64,000 nucleotides of DNA, from contig PMOL01000009.1 in assembly GCA_003162415.1 (NCBI GenBank), forward strand, positions 76,120-140,119. The letters are read 5' to 3'. Made by a program: the position numbers and the translations under genes. Every line of letters starts with the position of its first letter. Position 1 is the first letter of the stretch. Origin of the DNA: Candidatus Dormiibacterota bacterium. GTDB taxonomy: Bacteria > Chloroflexota > Dormibacteria > Aeolococcales > Aeolococcaceae. The notes beneath the pieces were generated by a model. The model searched no databases and had not been told where the DNA came from. It was given only the letters and a program-made list of their open reading frames with translations. This document shows positions 41,718 to 50,866 of this stretch, piece after piece.

Positions 41718-42932
41718 TCAGTCCTCGCAATGCCGGGCCACCTCGTGGTGCTCCTGCAAGTACTCGCGGATCGCGATCAGGGCGGCAATGCCGTCGCCGA
41801 CAGCTGAGCCGAGTTGCTTCGTGGAGCCGCGGCGCACATCCCCGGCGGCGAACACCCCGGGCATCGAGGTGGTGAAGCCGCCTTTGTCGTCGACGAACCC
41901 GCGAGCGTCGAGGTCGACGCTGCCGCGGAGGAATGCGGTATTTGGGTCGAGGCCGATGAACACGAACGCTGCGCGCGGCGTGACCACCTGCTCCTCACCG
42001 GTCGCACGGTCGCGGAGGCGCACCGACTCGAGATGTCCCTTGCCGGCGAGCTCGGTGACCTCGGTATTGCGATGCACGACGAAGCGCGGATCGTTGTTGA
42101 TCTTGTCCTGAAGGAGCCGCGAGGCGGTGAGCTCCGGCTCTCGCTGGACGATGCGGATGCGCTCGGCGAATCTGCCCAGAAACAGTCCTTCCTCGAGCGC
42201 CGAGTTGCCGCCACCGATGACCAGAAGCTCCTCGGCGCCGCGGTAGAACGGACCGTCGCAGGTGGCACAGAAATGCACGCCGGCGCCGATCAGGTCGTCC
42301 TCCCCCGGCACGCCGAGACGCCGGTACGATGACCCCGTCGCGATCAGCACCGCATGGCTCTCGATCTCCTGGCCGCTTGCCAGCTTCAGGCAGATGTCGC
42401 CGGCCTCGGCACCCTCCGCCGCGACGTGCTCGACGCTCACCGCGCTGAGCAGTTCGACCTCGTAGCGGCGGGCCTGTGCGATGAATCGCTCGGCGAGGTC
42501 GGCACCTCCAACGCCGTCGGGGAAGCCGGGATAGTTGTCGATGCGCTCGGTGACGCCGGCCTGGCCGCCGAGCCCGCTGCGTTCGATCACCACGGCGTCG
42601 ATGCCTTCTCGGGCCGCGTAGATCGCGGCGGCGAGCCCGGCCGGGCCGCCACCGACGATCGCGAGGTCGTAGCAGCTCCGCTGAGCCTCGAGGGTCAGCC
42701 CGAGCTTGCGCGCGAGCACCTCGTTGGTTGGGTCGATGAGTACCTCGGTGCCGTCGAAGACGACGGTCGGAATCGTGCGGCCGCCCTTCTGCAGCTCCTC
42801 GACGTGCTTGAGGGCCGCCGCGTCCTGGTCGATGTCGACCCAGTCATAGGCGACACGCTGCTCCGCGAGGAATCGCTTCGAGCGCTTGCAGTCCGGGCAC
42901 CATGGAGCCCCGTAGACGGTGATCTGCGGCAT
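41718..42932 (-). CDS. trxB: glutaredoxin-thioredoxin reductase fusion
   Basis: 404 residues. Residues 1-82 are a glutaredoxin-like domain (APWCPDCKRSK, Cys12/Cys15; IPTVVFDG). Residues about 88-404 are a thioredoxin reductase: AIVGGGPAGLAAAIYAAREG (FAD), ATGSSYRRLG, active-site CATC near 222-225, GGGNSALEEGLFL (NADPH) and GVFAAGDVRRG. Fusion could pass electrons directly between the two. The upstream TlpA-like lipoprotein stop shares a base with its ATG (TGATG). Confidence 0.9.
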   Translation of the reverse strand: MPQITVYGAPWCPDCKRSKRFLAEQRVAYDWVDIDQDAAALKHVEELQKGGRTIPTVVFDGTEVLIDPTNEVLARKLGLTLEAQRSCYDLAIVGGGPAGLAAAIYAAREGIDAVVIERSGLGGQAGVTERIDNYPGFPDGVGGADLAERFIAQARRYEVELLSAVSVEHVAAEGAEAGDICLKLASGQEIESHAVLIATGSSYRRLGVPGEDDLIGAGVHFCATCDGPFYRGAEELLVIGGGNSALEEGLFLGRFAERIRIVQREPELTASRLLQDKINNDPRFVVHRNTEVTELAGKGHLESVRLRDRATGEEQVVTPRAAFVFIGLDPNTAFLRGSVDLDARGFVDDKGGFTTSMPGVFAAGDVRRGSTKQLGSAVGDGIAALIAIREYLQEHHEVARHCED

Positions 42933-43438
42933 CAGGTGAGCTTCGAGAGATCGGTGCTGATGCCGGCCAGCGTACCGAGGAAACGATCGACGATGTCGCC
43001 CTTGGCGTCGATGACAATCAACGTCGGTGGGTCGATCACGTTGTACTCCGAGATGATCACTTCACTGGCATCGTTGACGCTCGTATAGGGCACCTTGTAA
43101 CTGCGTTCGTAGGCGGCGCCGTTGGCGATCGGGTCCTGCTCATCCACCCCGAGGAAGATCACACCTTTCGGCATCCATTGTGCAGCCAGCTTGTTGAGGT
43201 CTGGCTGCTCCGCATTGCACGGGCTGCACCATGAACCCCAGAAGTCGAGCACCACGACGTGCCCGTGTGTCGACGACCATGCGAACTCGGTGCCGGTGAG
43301 CGTTGGGGCGCTGATCGGTGTTGCCGGCCCCACGGGACCGTTGCCCGCGATCGGCACCGAGCCCAGGTCCTGCTGCAGCCCGCACCCGACCAGCATCAGG
43401 GCCGCCACGATCCCGGTAGCAAGGAGTCGCGCCCTCAC
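42932..43438 (-). CDS. thiol-disulfide oxidoreductase lipoprotein (TlpA/ResA-like)
   Basis: 168 residues. Signal peptide with lipobox LVGC at about residue 19; thioredoxin fold with Cys71-Ser-Pro-Cys74 in DFWGSWCSPCN, GVIFLGVDEQD and PPTLIVIDAKGDI. It reduces extracytoplasmic disulfides, for example in cytochrome maturation. Its GTG overlaps the upstream stop by 4 nt (GTGA), joining the operon to the MDMPI gene. Confidence 0.9.
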   Translation of the reverse strand: MRARLLATGIVAALMLVGCGLQQDLGSVPIAGNGPVGPATPISAPTLTGTEFAWSSTHGHVVVLDFWGSWCSPCNAEQPDLNKLAAQWMPKGVIFLGVDEQDPIANGAAYERSYKVPYTSVNDASEVIISEYNVIDPPTLIVIDAKGDIVDRFLGTLAGISTDLSKLT

Positions 43439-44262
43439 GGTGTGACCGCCAGGTCCTCGAGCACGAGCCGCGCCAGGTTCTGGTCACCTTCGACGACAAC
43501 GCGAGCGCGAGCCCCGGGGTCGCCGGCGCGGCCGCAGGTGAGCACGGTCAGGGTCGGCAGGTCGAGCCGGAGTGTCGAAGCCTGCGAGCTGGGGATCGTC
43601 GACCCGGCCCGTCCCCTTTCGCCGTCGAATGTGATGGCCCGCACCGCACCACCCGGCCCGCTGACATCGAAGACGATCACCGTCCCGGCGGAGGGGGCGA
43701 TGCGCTCCTGGAGCTCGTGAGCAGCTCCCATGAGCATCCGCTCGCGGCTGTGCGCCGCGGCGACACCGTCGAGCCCGCCGGGCTCGCCCAGCGCGCGCCG
43801 GATGTCCTGTTCATGGGCCCAGAGATCGAACACCCGGATCGCGAGCAGCGAACGGACCTTGGACTCACCGAAGAAGCCACGGCCCATCTCGTCGAGCTGC
43901 GAATCGGTCAGCGCGTCGAGTCGGGCCAGCCGTTCCGCGGTGACCACGCGGTACTCGGCGAGGAGGTCGAGCAACGGCACAGCCCGCCGGGCATCGACAC
44001 CGATCTCCATGAACGCCCCAGGCTGGTTGCGGATGTAGGGCAGCCCTTCGGGCGGCATGTGCTCGACCCGCGGTCGCCCGACCAGGATGCCTTCGAGGTC
44101 GGTGATGTGCGCGATGTGATCGCGGACCGTCCAGCCGGGACAGCCGGTCGGCAGCATCGCTCGCTCATCGTCGAGCCCTTCCGCCAGCATGCCGACATTC
44201 GCGAAGATCTCGGCATAGGCGCTGCGGAAGCCTTCCGCAGTCGTGATATTCCCGCTCTCCAT
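43435..44262 (-). CDS. maleylpyruvate isomerase-family (MDMPI/DinB) protein
   Basis: 275 residues. N-terminal bundle with TGCPGWTVRDHIAHITDLEG (metal His), VRSLLAIRVFDLWAHEQDIRRALGEPGG, then an SCP2-like C-terminal domain ending in LARLVLEDL. Family members depend on mycothiol or similar thiols or are of unknown substrate. ATG supported by TAGGCT 8 nt upstream; it is first gene of a unit with the TlpA-like protein and the thioredoxin reductase fusion, all thiol chemistry. Confidence 0.83.
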   Translation of the reverse strand: MESGNITTAEGFRSAYAEIFANVGMLAEGLDDERAMLPTGCPGWTVRDHIAHITDLEGILVGRPRVEHMPPEGLPYIRNQPGAFMEIGVDARRAVPLLDLLAEYRVVTAERLARLDALTDSQLDEMGRGFFGESKVRSLLAIRVFDLWAHEQDIRRALGEPGGLDGVAAAHSRERMLMGAAHELQERIAPSAGTVIVFDVSGPGGAVRAITFDGERGRAGSTIPSSQASTLRLDLPTLTVLTCGRAGDPGARARVVVEGDQNLARLVLEDLAVTP

Positions 44263-44270
44263 CGACGTGC

Positions 44271-44276
44271 AGCCTA
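44271..44276 (-). promoter_or_regulatory. thiol operon -10 box
   Basis: TAGGCT, 8 nt before the ATG at 44262. On the opposite strand CACAAT (44286-44291) sits 8 nt before the ATG at 44300. Confidence 0.45.
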
Positions 44277-44299
44277 GCGCGTCGCCACAATCAATCGCG

Positions 44300-45037
44300 A
44301 TGCCACCAGGTGCAGAATCCGGCAGCGCCGCCGGAATGACCGCGGTCAACTCGTCGGGGTTCCCGGCCCCGGCGGGCATCTATGCCGTCCCGGTGGTGCT
44401 CGCGCCTCTGTCCGGGCGGCTCCACGTGCTCCTGGTGCAGCGGGTCGAGGCGCCCTTTGCGGGGACATGGGTGCTCCCTGGCGGGTTCATGAGTCCGAGC
44501 GAGCGGCCCGAGGAGACCGCCCAGCGCAAGCTCACCGAGAAGACCGGGGTCGGCGCTGTCTACCTCGAGCAGCTCGAGACCTACGGGGACCCGGAGCGCG
44601 ACCCGCGCGGGTGGATTCCCACTGTCGCCTACCTCGCCCTCATCGACGCGGCGGTGCTCCGGGCAGACGAGTCCAGCTCGCGGTGGGAACCTGTCGACGC
44701 GCTCCCGCCGCTCGGCTTCGACCACCCCCGGATCGTCGTCGATGCCGTCGAGCGACTCCGCGGCAAGCTCTGGTGGTCGAACATCGCGGTCGGGTTGCTC
44801 CCCGAGCGATTCACTATGCCGCAGGCGAGGCGGGTGTTCGAGGCGATCAGCGGCGTGACCTACGAGCCTTCGAACTTCCGGCGCGAGCTCGAGCAGTCGG
44901 GCCTGGTGCGTGCCACCGGCACGCTCGCCAAAGGAGGGCCGGGACGTCCCGCCGCGATGTACGAGTTCGTCGAGCGTCAGCCCGCATGGAGTCTTCGCCG
45001 GTCGCGTCCGCCGGCGATGTTGCGACACCGAGCCTGA
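44300..45037 (+). CDS. Nudix-family transcriptional regulator (NrtR-like)
   Basis: 245 residues. A Nudix fold with a degenerate box (GGFMSPSERPEETAQRKLTEKTGV lacks the second Glu pair), then a winged helix (PERFTMPQARRVFEAISG, NFRRELEQSGLVRATG). NrtR proteins sense ADP-ribose and control NAD salvage. No NAD genes are adjacent, so its targets are unknown. ATG 44300 has a -10-like CACAAT; an in-frame ATG at 44336 is possible. Confidence 0.78.
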   Translation: MPPGAESGSAAGMTAVNSSGFPAPAGIYAVPVVLAPLSGRLHVLLVQRVEAPFAGTWVLPGGFMSPSERPEETAQRKLTEKTGVGAVYLEQLETYGDPERDPRGWIPTVAYLALIDAAVLRADESSSRWEPVDALPPLGFDHPRIVVDAVERLRGKLWWSNIAVGLLPERFTMPQARRVFEAISGVTYEPSNFRRELEQSGLVRATGTLAKGGPGRPAAMYEFVERQPAWSLRRSRPPAMLRHRA

Positions 45038-45133
45038 TCCGCGACTCCCGACCTTCACTCAACTGCTCCTGCATCGTTCACGATACCGCGCAATTGGGCG
45101 CCCACCTCCAGCACCCACGCGAGGAGATCTGAC

Positions 45134-45667
45134 ATGACCGACCAGCCCGTCCCACCGGCACCGAGCCCGGCACCCGTCTCGATCCCCAAGGTCGAAGAGC
45201 TGTTCCACCGCGTCGAGCATCCGCGCATCGCACAGCGCAGAAACGAGAAGCCGGTCAAGGTTAAGGACGAAAGCGTCGGAATCAACGGGCATTTCGCGCT
45301 GATCATCACGGCTGTGGTCGGTACGATGTGGTGCGCTTACGTGTTCACGCTGATTTCGCTCGTGAGCCTGCCGGACGCACTCAAGAGCGGATCGCTGATC
45401 ACGATCATCAGCTGGATCGCACAGACGTTCATCCAGTTGGTCCTGCTGCCGATCATCATCGTGGGCCAGAACATCCAGGGCAAGGCATCCGATAAGCGCT
45501 CCGAGCAGACGTACAACGACGCAGAGGCAATCCTCAGCGAATGCCTGCAGTTGCAGGCGCACCTTCAGGCGCAGGACACCGTGCTCGACGATGTGGTCGC
45601 CCACGTCAAGCAGCATCACCAGGAGTTGCAGCGGCTCGCCGCGAGGGTCGGCCCCGCGAGGGCGTGA
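45134..45667 (+). CDS. membrane protein (DUF1003-like)
   Basis: 177 residues. A soluble N-terminus, two hydrophobic segments (about 55-75, FALIITAVVGTMWCAYVFTLISLV, and 90-112, IISWIAQTFIQLVLLPIIIVG), then a helical cytoplasmic tail (DKRSEQTYNDAEAILSECLQLQ). Resembles DUF1003 proteins. GAGGAG 7 nt before the ATG is the best ribosome site in this area. Confidence 0.65.
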   Translation: MTDQPVPPAPSPAPVSIPKVEELFHRVEHPRIAQRRNEKPVKVKDESVGINGHFALIITAVVGTMWCAYVFTLISLVSLPDALKSGSLITIISWIAQTFIQLVLLPIIIVGQNIQGKASDKRSEQTYNDAEAILSECLQLQAHLQAQDTVLDDVVAHVKQHHQELQRLAARVGPARA

Positions 45668-45746
45668 CGCCGTCGCGTGGCAGCGCGCGCGACTGCTGGA
45701 TCGTGCGTTGTGTGGGCGTGCGCCGTGCGTAGAGTCGGGAGGTGCC

Positions 45747-46805
45747 GTGCGACCACGCCAGCGCGTTCGCGCCGCCATGAGCGCGATCACCTGCGCGCTC
45801 GGCCCGGATTCCGCGGGGACTCTGCTGATGCGACTGCTCGGGCGGGCGCGTCGCAGCATTGACGCCGCGGTCTACGAGGTCGGGCCGTCGTATCGATGGG
45901 CCCTGGTCCGCGCTGCGGAGCGCGGCCTGCGTGTGCGCCTGGTGCTCGACGCGCACGTTTCCGACGGTAACGCGGCGACTGCACGCGCGTTGATCGATGC
46001 CGGTGCCGGGTGTCGGGTGGCCGGGGTGGGAGCCGACGCCGCCCACGGCAAGTTGCTCATCGTCGACGGGACGTTCGCCGTCGGCAGCGGCAACCTGCTT
46101 TGGCGCGATGCGCCCCGGGATCCTCATCTGCGCCTGCCTCCCGCTGGGCCGCCCCTCGCCGGGACGCGGGAGTGGTGGGTGACCGTGGCCCACGCCCGCC
46201 GGCTGCATCGGTCCGCGGACGACGCGTTCGAAGCCCACTGGGCCACGGCGACGGCGCCGCCGGCCGGTTGGGCCGTGGCGTCCGACGTCACAGCGCCCGC
46301 GGTGGGCATTCCAATGCCTCAGGTTGCTCCGAAGCTGCTCTGCGCGCCATCGGGCCGGCTCGCCCTGGTGATCGGCGGGGCGGCGGTCGGGGAGGCGCTG
46401 GGCGATCTGGTCTCCGCCGCCCGTCGACGGGTGCTGGTCACGGTTCCCTACGCGCATCCCAGGGCGCTGCCGGTTCGTGAGGTGCTCGATCTGATAGCCG
46501 AGGCGTCCTCCCGGAGGGTGGCCTGCGCGCTTCTGCTTGGCGCGATTCCCGACCCGAAGGAGGTGGACCTGCTCGCCGCGCTGCCGTTTCCCGTCCGCCG
46601 CATGGACCCGGCACGCTCGACGTCGGGCCATGCGAAGGGGCTGGTGGCCGACGGTGCCGTGCTGGTCTCCTCGGCGAACTGGAGCCAAGCTGGCCTCGGC
46701 GGCAACTGGGAGGCCGCGCTGTGGATCGACCACCCCGGTGCTGCCGCGTATTACGCTGCAGCCTGGCGTCGCGACTGGGAAACGTCACTCGCAATCGACG
46801 TTTGA
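45747..46805 (+). CDS. phospholipase D-like protein
   Basis: About 352 residues with two HKD motifs: HGKLLIVDGTFAVGSGNLLW and HAKGLVADGAVLVSSANWSQAG. PLD-superfamily members split phosphodiesters in lipids or nucleic acids. No signal peptide is clear. GTG 45747 has GGGAGG 4 nt upstream; ATG 45777 is an alternative start just before the fold. Ends 30 bp before lon. Confidence 0.78.
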   Translation: MRPRQRVRAAMSAITCALGPDSAGTLLMRLLGRARRSIDAAVYEVGPSYRWALVRAAERGLRVRLVLDAHVSDGNAATARALIDAGAGCRVAGVGADAAHGKLLIVDGTFAVGSGNLLWRDAPRDPHLRLPPAGPPLAGTREWWVTVAHARRLHRSADDAFEAHWATATAPPAGWAVASDVTAPAVGIPMPQVAPKLLCAPSGRLALVIGGAAVGEALGDLVSAARRRVLVTVPYAHPRALPVREVLDLIAEASSRRVACALLLGAIPDPKEVDLLAALPFPVRRMDPARSTSGHAKGLVADGAVLVSSANWSQAGLGGNWEAALWIDHPGAAAYYAAAWRRDWETSLAIDV

Positions 46806-46822
46806 CGCCGGAAGGCCTCGTC

Positions 46823-46828
46823 TATTCT
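46823..46828 (+). promoter_or_regulatory. lon -10 box
   Basis: TATTCT, 6 nt before the ATG at 46835; TTGACG at 46802-46807 could be -35, with 15 nt spacing (short). No HrcA/CIRCE element seen. Confidence 0.45.
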
Positions 46829-46834
46829 CTTGGG

Positions 46835-49528
46835 ATGCCCGATGTCGAGCCCTCGGCCCCCGCCGAGCCCGATCCGGCCGCTTCCGGCCCCGCCCCCCTG
46901 ACCCTCCCGGCGGTACCGCTTCGGGACAACGTGGTGTTCCCGTCGCAGCTGGCACCGCTGGCTGCGGGCCGGCCGCGCTCGGTTGCGGCTCTCGAGGCCG
47001 CGGTCAACGGCGACGGGCGTGTGGTCCTGGCGATCCAGCGCGATGCCGAGCGCGACGAAGCCTCCATCAACGACGTGCATGCGATTGCGGTCATCGCCCA
47101 TGTCGGCGCATTCCGGCGGCTTCCGGGCGGCGGCGCGCATGCGCTCGTCGAGGGCAAGGAACGCGTCCGCATCGATGCCTTCGACGCCTCCGGCGACGCC
47201 TGGATCGCTACCGTCACGCCGCTCCCACCCGAACCGGTCGAGGGCACCGAGGTGGACGCATTGTTCGGATCGGTCCGAGGCCTGTTCGCCGAGTACGTCA
47301 ACGCCGGAGCCCAGGTCGGAGCCGACACCGCGGTCGCGATGGCGCGCGCGTCGCAGCCGGAGCTGATCGCCGACATCGCCAGCACCTGTCCGGATTTCGG
47401 ATTCGACGATCGCGTCGCCCTCCTCCAGGAGACCGGCACCCTCGTCCGCCTTCGCAAGCTCATCCCGCTGCTCGCCCGCGAAGTCGAAGTTGCCCAGCTG
47501 CGCAGCAAGATCCACGAAGACGTTCAGAAGACCATCAACAACTCGCAGCGCGAGCACATCCTCCGCGAGCAGCTCCGCGCCATCCGCAAGGAACTCTCGG
47601 AGCTCGACGACGCCGGTGAAGACGACGAGGACCTCAGCGCTCGCGTGGAAAAAGCAGGAATGCCCGACAACGTCAAACAGCGCGTGCTGAAAGAAGTCCA
47701 CCGCCTCGAGCAGATCCCCAGCGCCTCCCCAGAAATGGGAATGGTCAGAACCTGGGTCGACTGGCTTTTGGACCTTCCCTGGATAGACCCACCCGCAGAA
47801 ACACTCGACATCGAACGCGCAGCGGCCATCCTCGACGAAGACCACTACGGCCTGACAAAGGTCAAAGATCGTGTGCTGGAATGGCTCGCTGTCCGCGACC
47901 GGATCCGCGTCAAGGCCGCAACAGAGCTGGCGACGGCGCAGGCGGCCAAGGTTGAAGCAGAGTCCGAGGCGGGAACGTCTACCCAGGAGGCGGGTGGCGG
48001 CACGGGGGGAAGCGCCGATGTGCTGACCGGCGCCGCGCAAGACGTTCCCAGAACGCAAGACGATGAGGAGTCAGACCGGGCAGGCGAGCGGCGAGGGGTC
48101 CCCGTGCCGACAGGACCCGCCGCACTCGCGACCGCTCCCAAGCGCCGCACGTTGCAGACGCCGATACTCTGCTTCGTCGGGCCGCCCGGCGTCGGGAAGA
48201 CGTCGCTCGGTAGATCAATCGCGCGAGCTCTTGATCGCAAGTTCGTGCGCATGAGTCTCGGCGGCATTCGTGACGAGGCTGAGATTCGTGGCCATCGTCG
48301 GACGTATATCGGCGCGCTGCCGGGCAGGATTATTCAGTCCATGCGAACGGCCGGAACGCGCAATGCGGTGATCATGCTCGACGAGATCGACAAAGTCGGT
48401 GCTGATTTCCGTGGTGATCCGTCGGCGGCGTTGCTCGAGGTGCTTGATCCGGAACAGAACTGGGAGTTCTCCGACCACTACCTCGAGGTTCCGTACGACC
48501 TCTCACAGGTGCTGTTCATCACCACGGCGAATATCGTCGACACGATCAGTCCGCCGCTCCGCGACCGCATGGAGATCATCCGGATTACCGGGTACACGGA
48601 GCAGGAAAAGGTACAGATTGCCGAGCGCCACCTGGTGCCGCGCCAGCTCGACCAGCACTCGCTCGACGCGGGTGAGCTGCAGATTCCGCGCGAGACCATC
48701 GTCGCGATGCTGCATGGGTACACCCGCGAGGCCGGCGTGCGCCAGCTTGATCGCACCATCGCCGAGGTCGCTCGTAAGGTGCCGCGCAAGCTCGCTGCCG
48801 GGGAAACGCCTCCCGTGGTCATCACCCCGGAGGACCTCTCGGAACTGCTCGGTCCGCGACGGCATGACTACGGCGAGGCCCACGAGCAGGACGAGATCGG
48901 TGCCGTGACCGGTGTCGTGGTCAGCGAGGTGGGCGGCGACATCGTGACCGTCGAGGCGCTGGCCATCGAGACGAAGCCCGAGCTCGTGCTGACCGGGCAG
49001 CTCGGCAGTGTGATGGAGGAGTCCGCCCGTGCAGCGCTGTCGTGGGCGAAGGTCCACGCGGTCGAGTACGGCGCGCCCCGAGACTTCTTCGACACCCATG
49101 CCATCCACGTTCACGTCCCAGCAGGCGCAATCCCCAAGGATGGGCCTTCCGCCGGGGTGACCATGGCGACCGCGATGGTGTCGGTTGCGTCCGGGCGGCG
49201 CGTGCGCCGCGACCTCGCGATGACCGGCGAGGTGACCCTGCGGGGCAAGGTACTTCCCATCGGCGGCGTCAAGGACAAGCTGCTCGCCGCGCACCGTTCG
49301 GGGCTGAAGACCTTCATCCTGCCGGCGAAGAACGTGCGCGACCTGTACGAGGTCGACAAGGAGATCCTCGAGGCGATCGAGGTCGTTCCCGTGGATAACG
49401 TGGGTGAGGTGCTCGACCGCGCGCTGGTCGCGTCGGACGCCCCACGCCGGCGTGAGCGGGGTGCGGGGTTCGTGCTTCCGATCACCGCTTCGGACGTCCT
49501 CGGCCCGATCAACGCCAACCCCGCGTAA
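46835..49528 (+). CDS. lon: ATP-dependent protease Lon, with extra insert
   Basis: 897 residues. N-terminal LON domain (VPLRDNVVFPSQ), helical linker (QKTINNSQREHILREQLRAIRKEL), AAA domain with GPPGVGKTS (Walker A about 449-456) and VIMLDEIDKV, and the Ser-Lys protease domain (PKDGPSAGVTMA, Ser about 772; GGVKDKLLAAH, Lys about 815). Between RDRIRVKAATE and the Walker A strand there is a low-complexity insert of about 75 residues (about 358-435) that ordinary Lon lacks. Third codon positions in 47,640-47,900 are unusually A-rich. Confidence 0.95.
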   Translation: MPDVEPSAPAEPDPAASGPAPLTLPAVPLRDNVVFPSQLAPLAAGRPRSVAALEAAVNGDGRVVLAIQRDAERDEASINDVHAIAVIAHVGAFRRLPGGGAHALVEGKERVRIDAFDASGDAWIATVTPLPPEPVEGTEVDALFGSVRGLFAEYVNAGAQVGADTAVAMARASQPELIADIASTCPDFGFDDRVALLQETGTLVRLRKLIPLLAREVEVAQLRSKIHEDVQKTINNSQREHILREQLRAIRKELSELDDAGEDDEDLSARVEKAGMPDNVKQRVLKEVHRLEQIPSASPEMGMVRTWVDWLLDLPWIDPPAETLDIERAAAILDEDHYGLTKVKDRVLEWLAVRDRIRVKAATELATAQAAKVEAESEAGTSTQEAGGGTGGSADVLTGAAQDVPRTQDDEESDRAGERRGVPVPTGPAALATAPKRRTLQTPILCFVGPPGVGKTSLGRSIARALDRKFVRMSLGGIRDEAEIRGHRRTYIGALPGRIIQSMRTAGTRNAVIMLDEIDKVGADFRGDPSAALLEVLDPEQNWEFSDHYLEVPYDLSQVLFITTANIVDTISPPLRDRMEIIRITGYTEQEKVQIAERHLVPRQLDQHSLDAGELQIPRETIVAMLHGYTREAGVRQLDRTIAEVARKVPRKLAAGETPPVVITPEDLSELLGPRRHDYGEAHEQDEIGAVTGVVVSEVGGDIVTVEALAIETKPELVLTGQLGSVMEESARAALSWAKVHAVEYGAPRDFFDTHAIHVHVPAGAIPKDGPSAGVTMATAMVSVASGRRVRRDLAMTGEVTLRGKVLPIGGVKDKLLAAHRSGLKTFILPAKNVRDLYEVDKEILEAIEVVPVDNVGEVLDRALVASDAPRRRERGAGFVLPITASDVLGPINANPA

Positions 49529-49531
49529 TCT
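49526..49531 (+). promoter_or_regulatory. MBL gene -10 box inside lon stop codon
   Basis: TAATCT begins with the lon stop TAA and lies 7 nt before the GTG at 49539. Confidence 0.5.
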
Positions 49532-49538
49532 TTCGGTC

Positions 49539-50192
49539 GTGACCGACACGCTTCGCGACCTCCTCGAGCTGGCCATCGTGGTCGACCCGACGTTCGATCA
49601 GAACTGCTACGTGCTGCGCCGGCGCGATACCACCGAGGCACTCGTCATCGATCCGGGATTGCAGTATCCGCAGACACTCGACCTGCTGGAGAAGCGCGGA
49701 TTGCGCTGCGATCGCATTCTCCTGACTCACGGCCATCCAGACCACGTGAGCGGCGTCCCGGCGATCAAGGCGGCATTCGGATGTGAGGCTGCGATCCATC
49801 CCGATGATCGCGAACAGCTCGACGCCGTTCGGTACCTTCCAGGTGTTCCGGACGACCTACCCGACGTTGTGTGCGAGGAGGATCTAAGCGACGGCGAATT
49901 GCTCCGCTGGCACGGCCTCGACATCGAAGTCGTGCACACGCCGGGGCACACCCGTGGGTCGGTGTGCTTCAGGATCGGACCCGACCTACTGTCGGGCGAC
50001 ACGCTGTTCCACCGCGGTGTCGGTCGCTGCGATCTGCCCGGCGGATCGTGGCCGGCACTCATCTTTTCGATCGAAAACCGCATCTATACGCTGCCTCCCG
50101 ACACGGTCGTCTACCCCGGCCACGGTCAGCGCACCACTGTGGATGAGGAGATGCGCGGCAACCCGTTTGTGGTGCATCCGCGATACCGCTGA
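49539..50192 (+). CDS. glyoxalase-II-like MBL-fold hydrolase
   Basis: 217 residues. QNCYVLRRRDTTEALVIDPGLQYPQ, HGHPDHVSG metal motif, VVHTPGHTRGSVCF, LLSGDTLFHRGVGRCDLPGG and YPGHGQRTTV, matching the glyoxalase II / persulfide-dioxygenase-like branch. Probably hydrolyses a thioester. GTG start is supported by the -10 box at 49526; a longer frame upstream only overlaps lon. Confidence 0.87.
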   Translation: MTDTLRDLLELAIVVDPTFDQNCYVLRRRDTTEALVIDPGLQYPQTLDLLEKRGLRCDRILLTHGHPDHVSGVPAIKAAFGCEAAIHPDDREQLDAVRYLPGVPDDLPDVVCEEDLSDGELLRWHGLDIEVVHTPGHTRGSVCFRIGPDLLSGDTLFHRGVGRCDLPGGSWPALIFSIENRIYTLPPDTVVYPGHGQRTTVDEEMRGNPFVVHPRYR

Positions 50193-50234
50193 CCGGGGGA
50201 CCCTGTGCTACGGTGGTTGGGAGGGGTGTTGAGA

Positions 50235-50864
50235 GTGAGCTTGGTTATGCGTACAGCACTGGTCGTCGGCGCCTGCGCCATCGTCGCGGTTATGACCGCC
50301 GGCTGCGGCGATACCACGAACATCGCGGCCTCGTCAGCCGATCCGACGTCGGGACTGGCATCACCCTCCGCATCCGCATCGGCGTGTGCGAACCCGCAAC
50401 TCAGTTCGTCGACCTCACCAGTCACCCGGCTGGCGCTCACGGTCAGTGGAATCCCGTATGGCGGCCCGCCGCTGAAACAGATCACCGACGGCGAGATGAA
50501 CAACACCCCGAACAGCGACCAGCGCGGATTTGCCAATGCCACCAACACGTATCGCATCGAGGACGACGTCGTGCTCGATCCTTCGGCGCTCAACGCAAGC
50601 GCGGACTACCCACAGTTGCGCGACGCGGCGAAGAAGCAGTTCGTGTCAGTCACGAGCGTATCGTCGCTCGGACATCTCGGCTGCCAGGCTGATGAGTTCA
50701 TCGGCAAAACGCTGACCGGGTACAGCCAGGTTGGCGTCGCGTTGCAGGACGGCGATGTGATCGCGGTCGTCCTCGTTGTCAATTCCGCAGCGCCGGTGGA
50801 TCCGGCCTTCGCCGCAGCGGTCGCTCTCGCTCAGGATCAGAAGATCGCCGGCGCGGCGGCCTGA
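50235..50864 (+). CDS. lipoprotein of unknown function
   Basis: About 209 residues. Signal peptide with lipobox TAGC at about residue 23 of the GTG form. The mature part has an Ala/Ser-rich linker and a compact domain with a cysteine pair. GTG 50235 has GGGAGGGG upstream. Longer GTG and shorter ATG forms exist. No domain recognised. Confidence 0.65.
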   Translation: MSLVMRTALVVGACAIVAVMTAGCGDTTNIAASSADPTSGLASPSASASACANPQLSSSTSPVTRLALTVSGIPYGGPPLKQITDGEMNNTPNSDQRGFANATNTYRIEDDVVLDPSALNASADYPQLRDAAKKQFVSVTSVSSLGHLGCQADEFIGKTLTGYSQVGVALQDGDVIAVVLVVNSAAPVDPAFAAAVALAQDQKIAGAAA

Positions 50865-50866
50865 GG

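Noticed and set aside
46751-48058. 435-residue open frame opposite lon
   Set aside because: Antisense shadow of lon; composition is that of a GC-rich opposite strand, no domain features.
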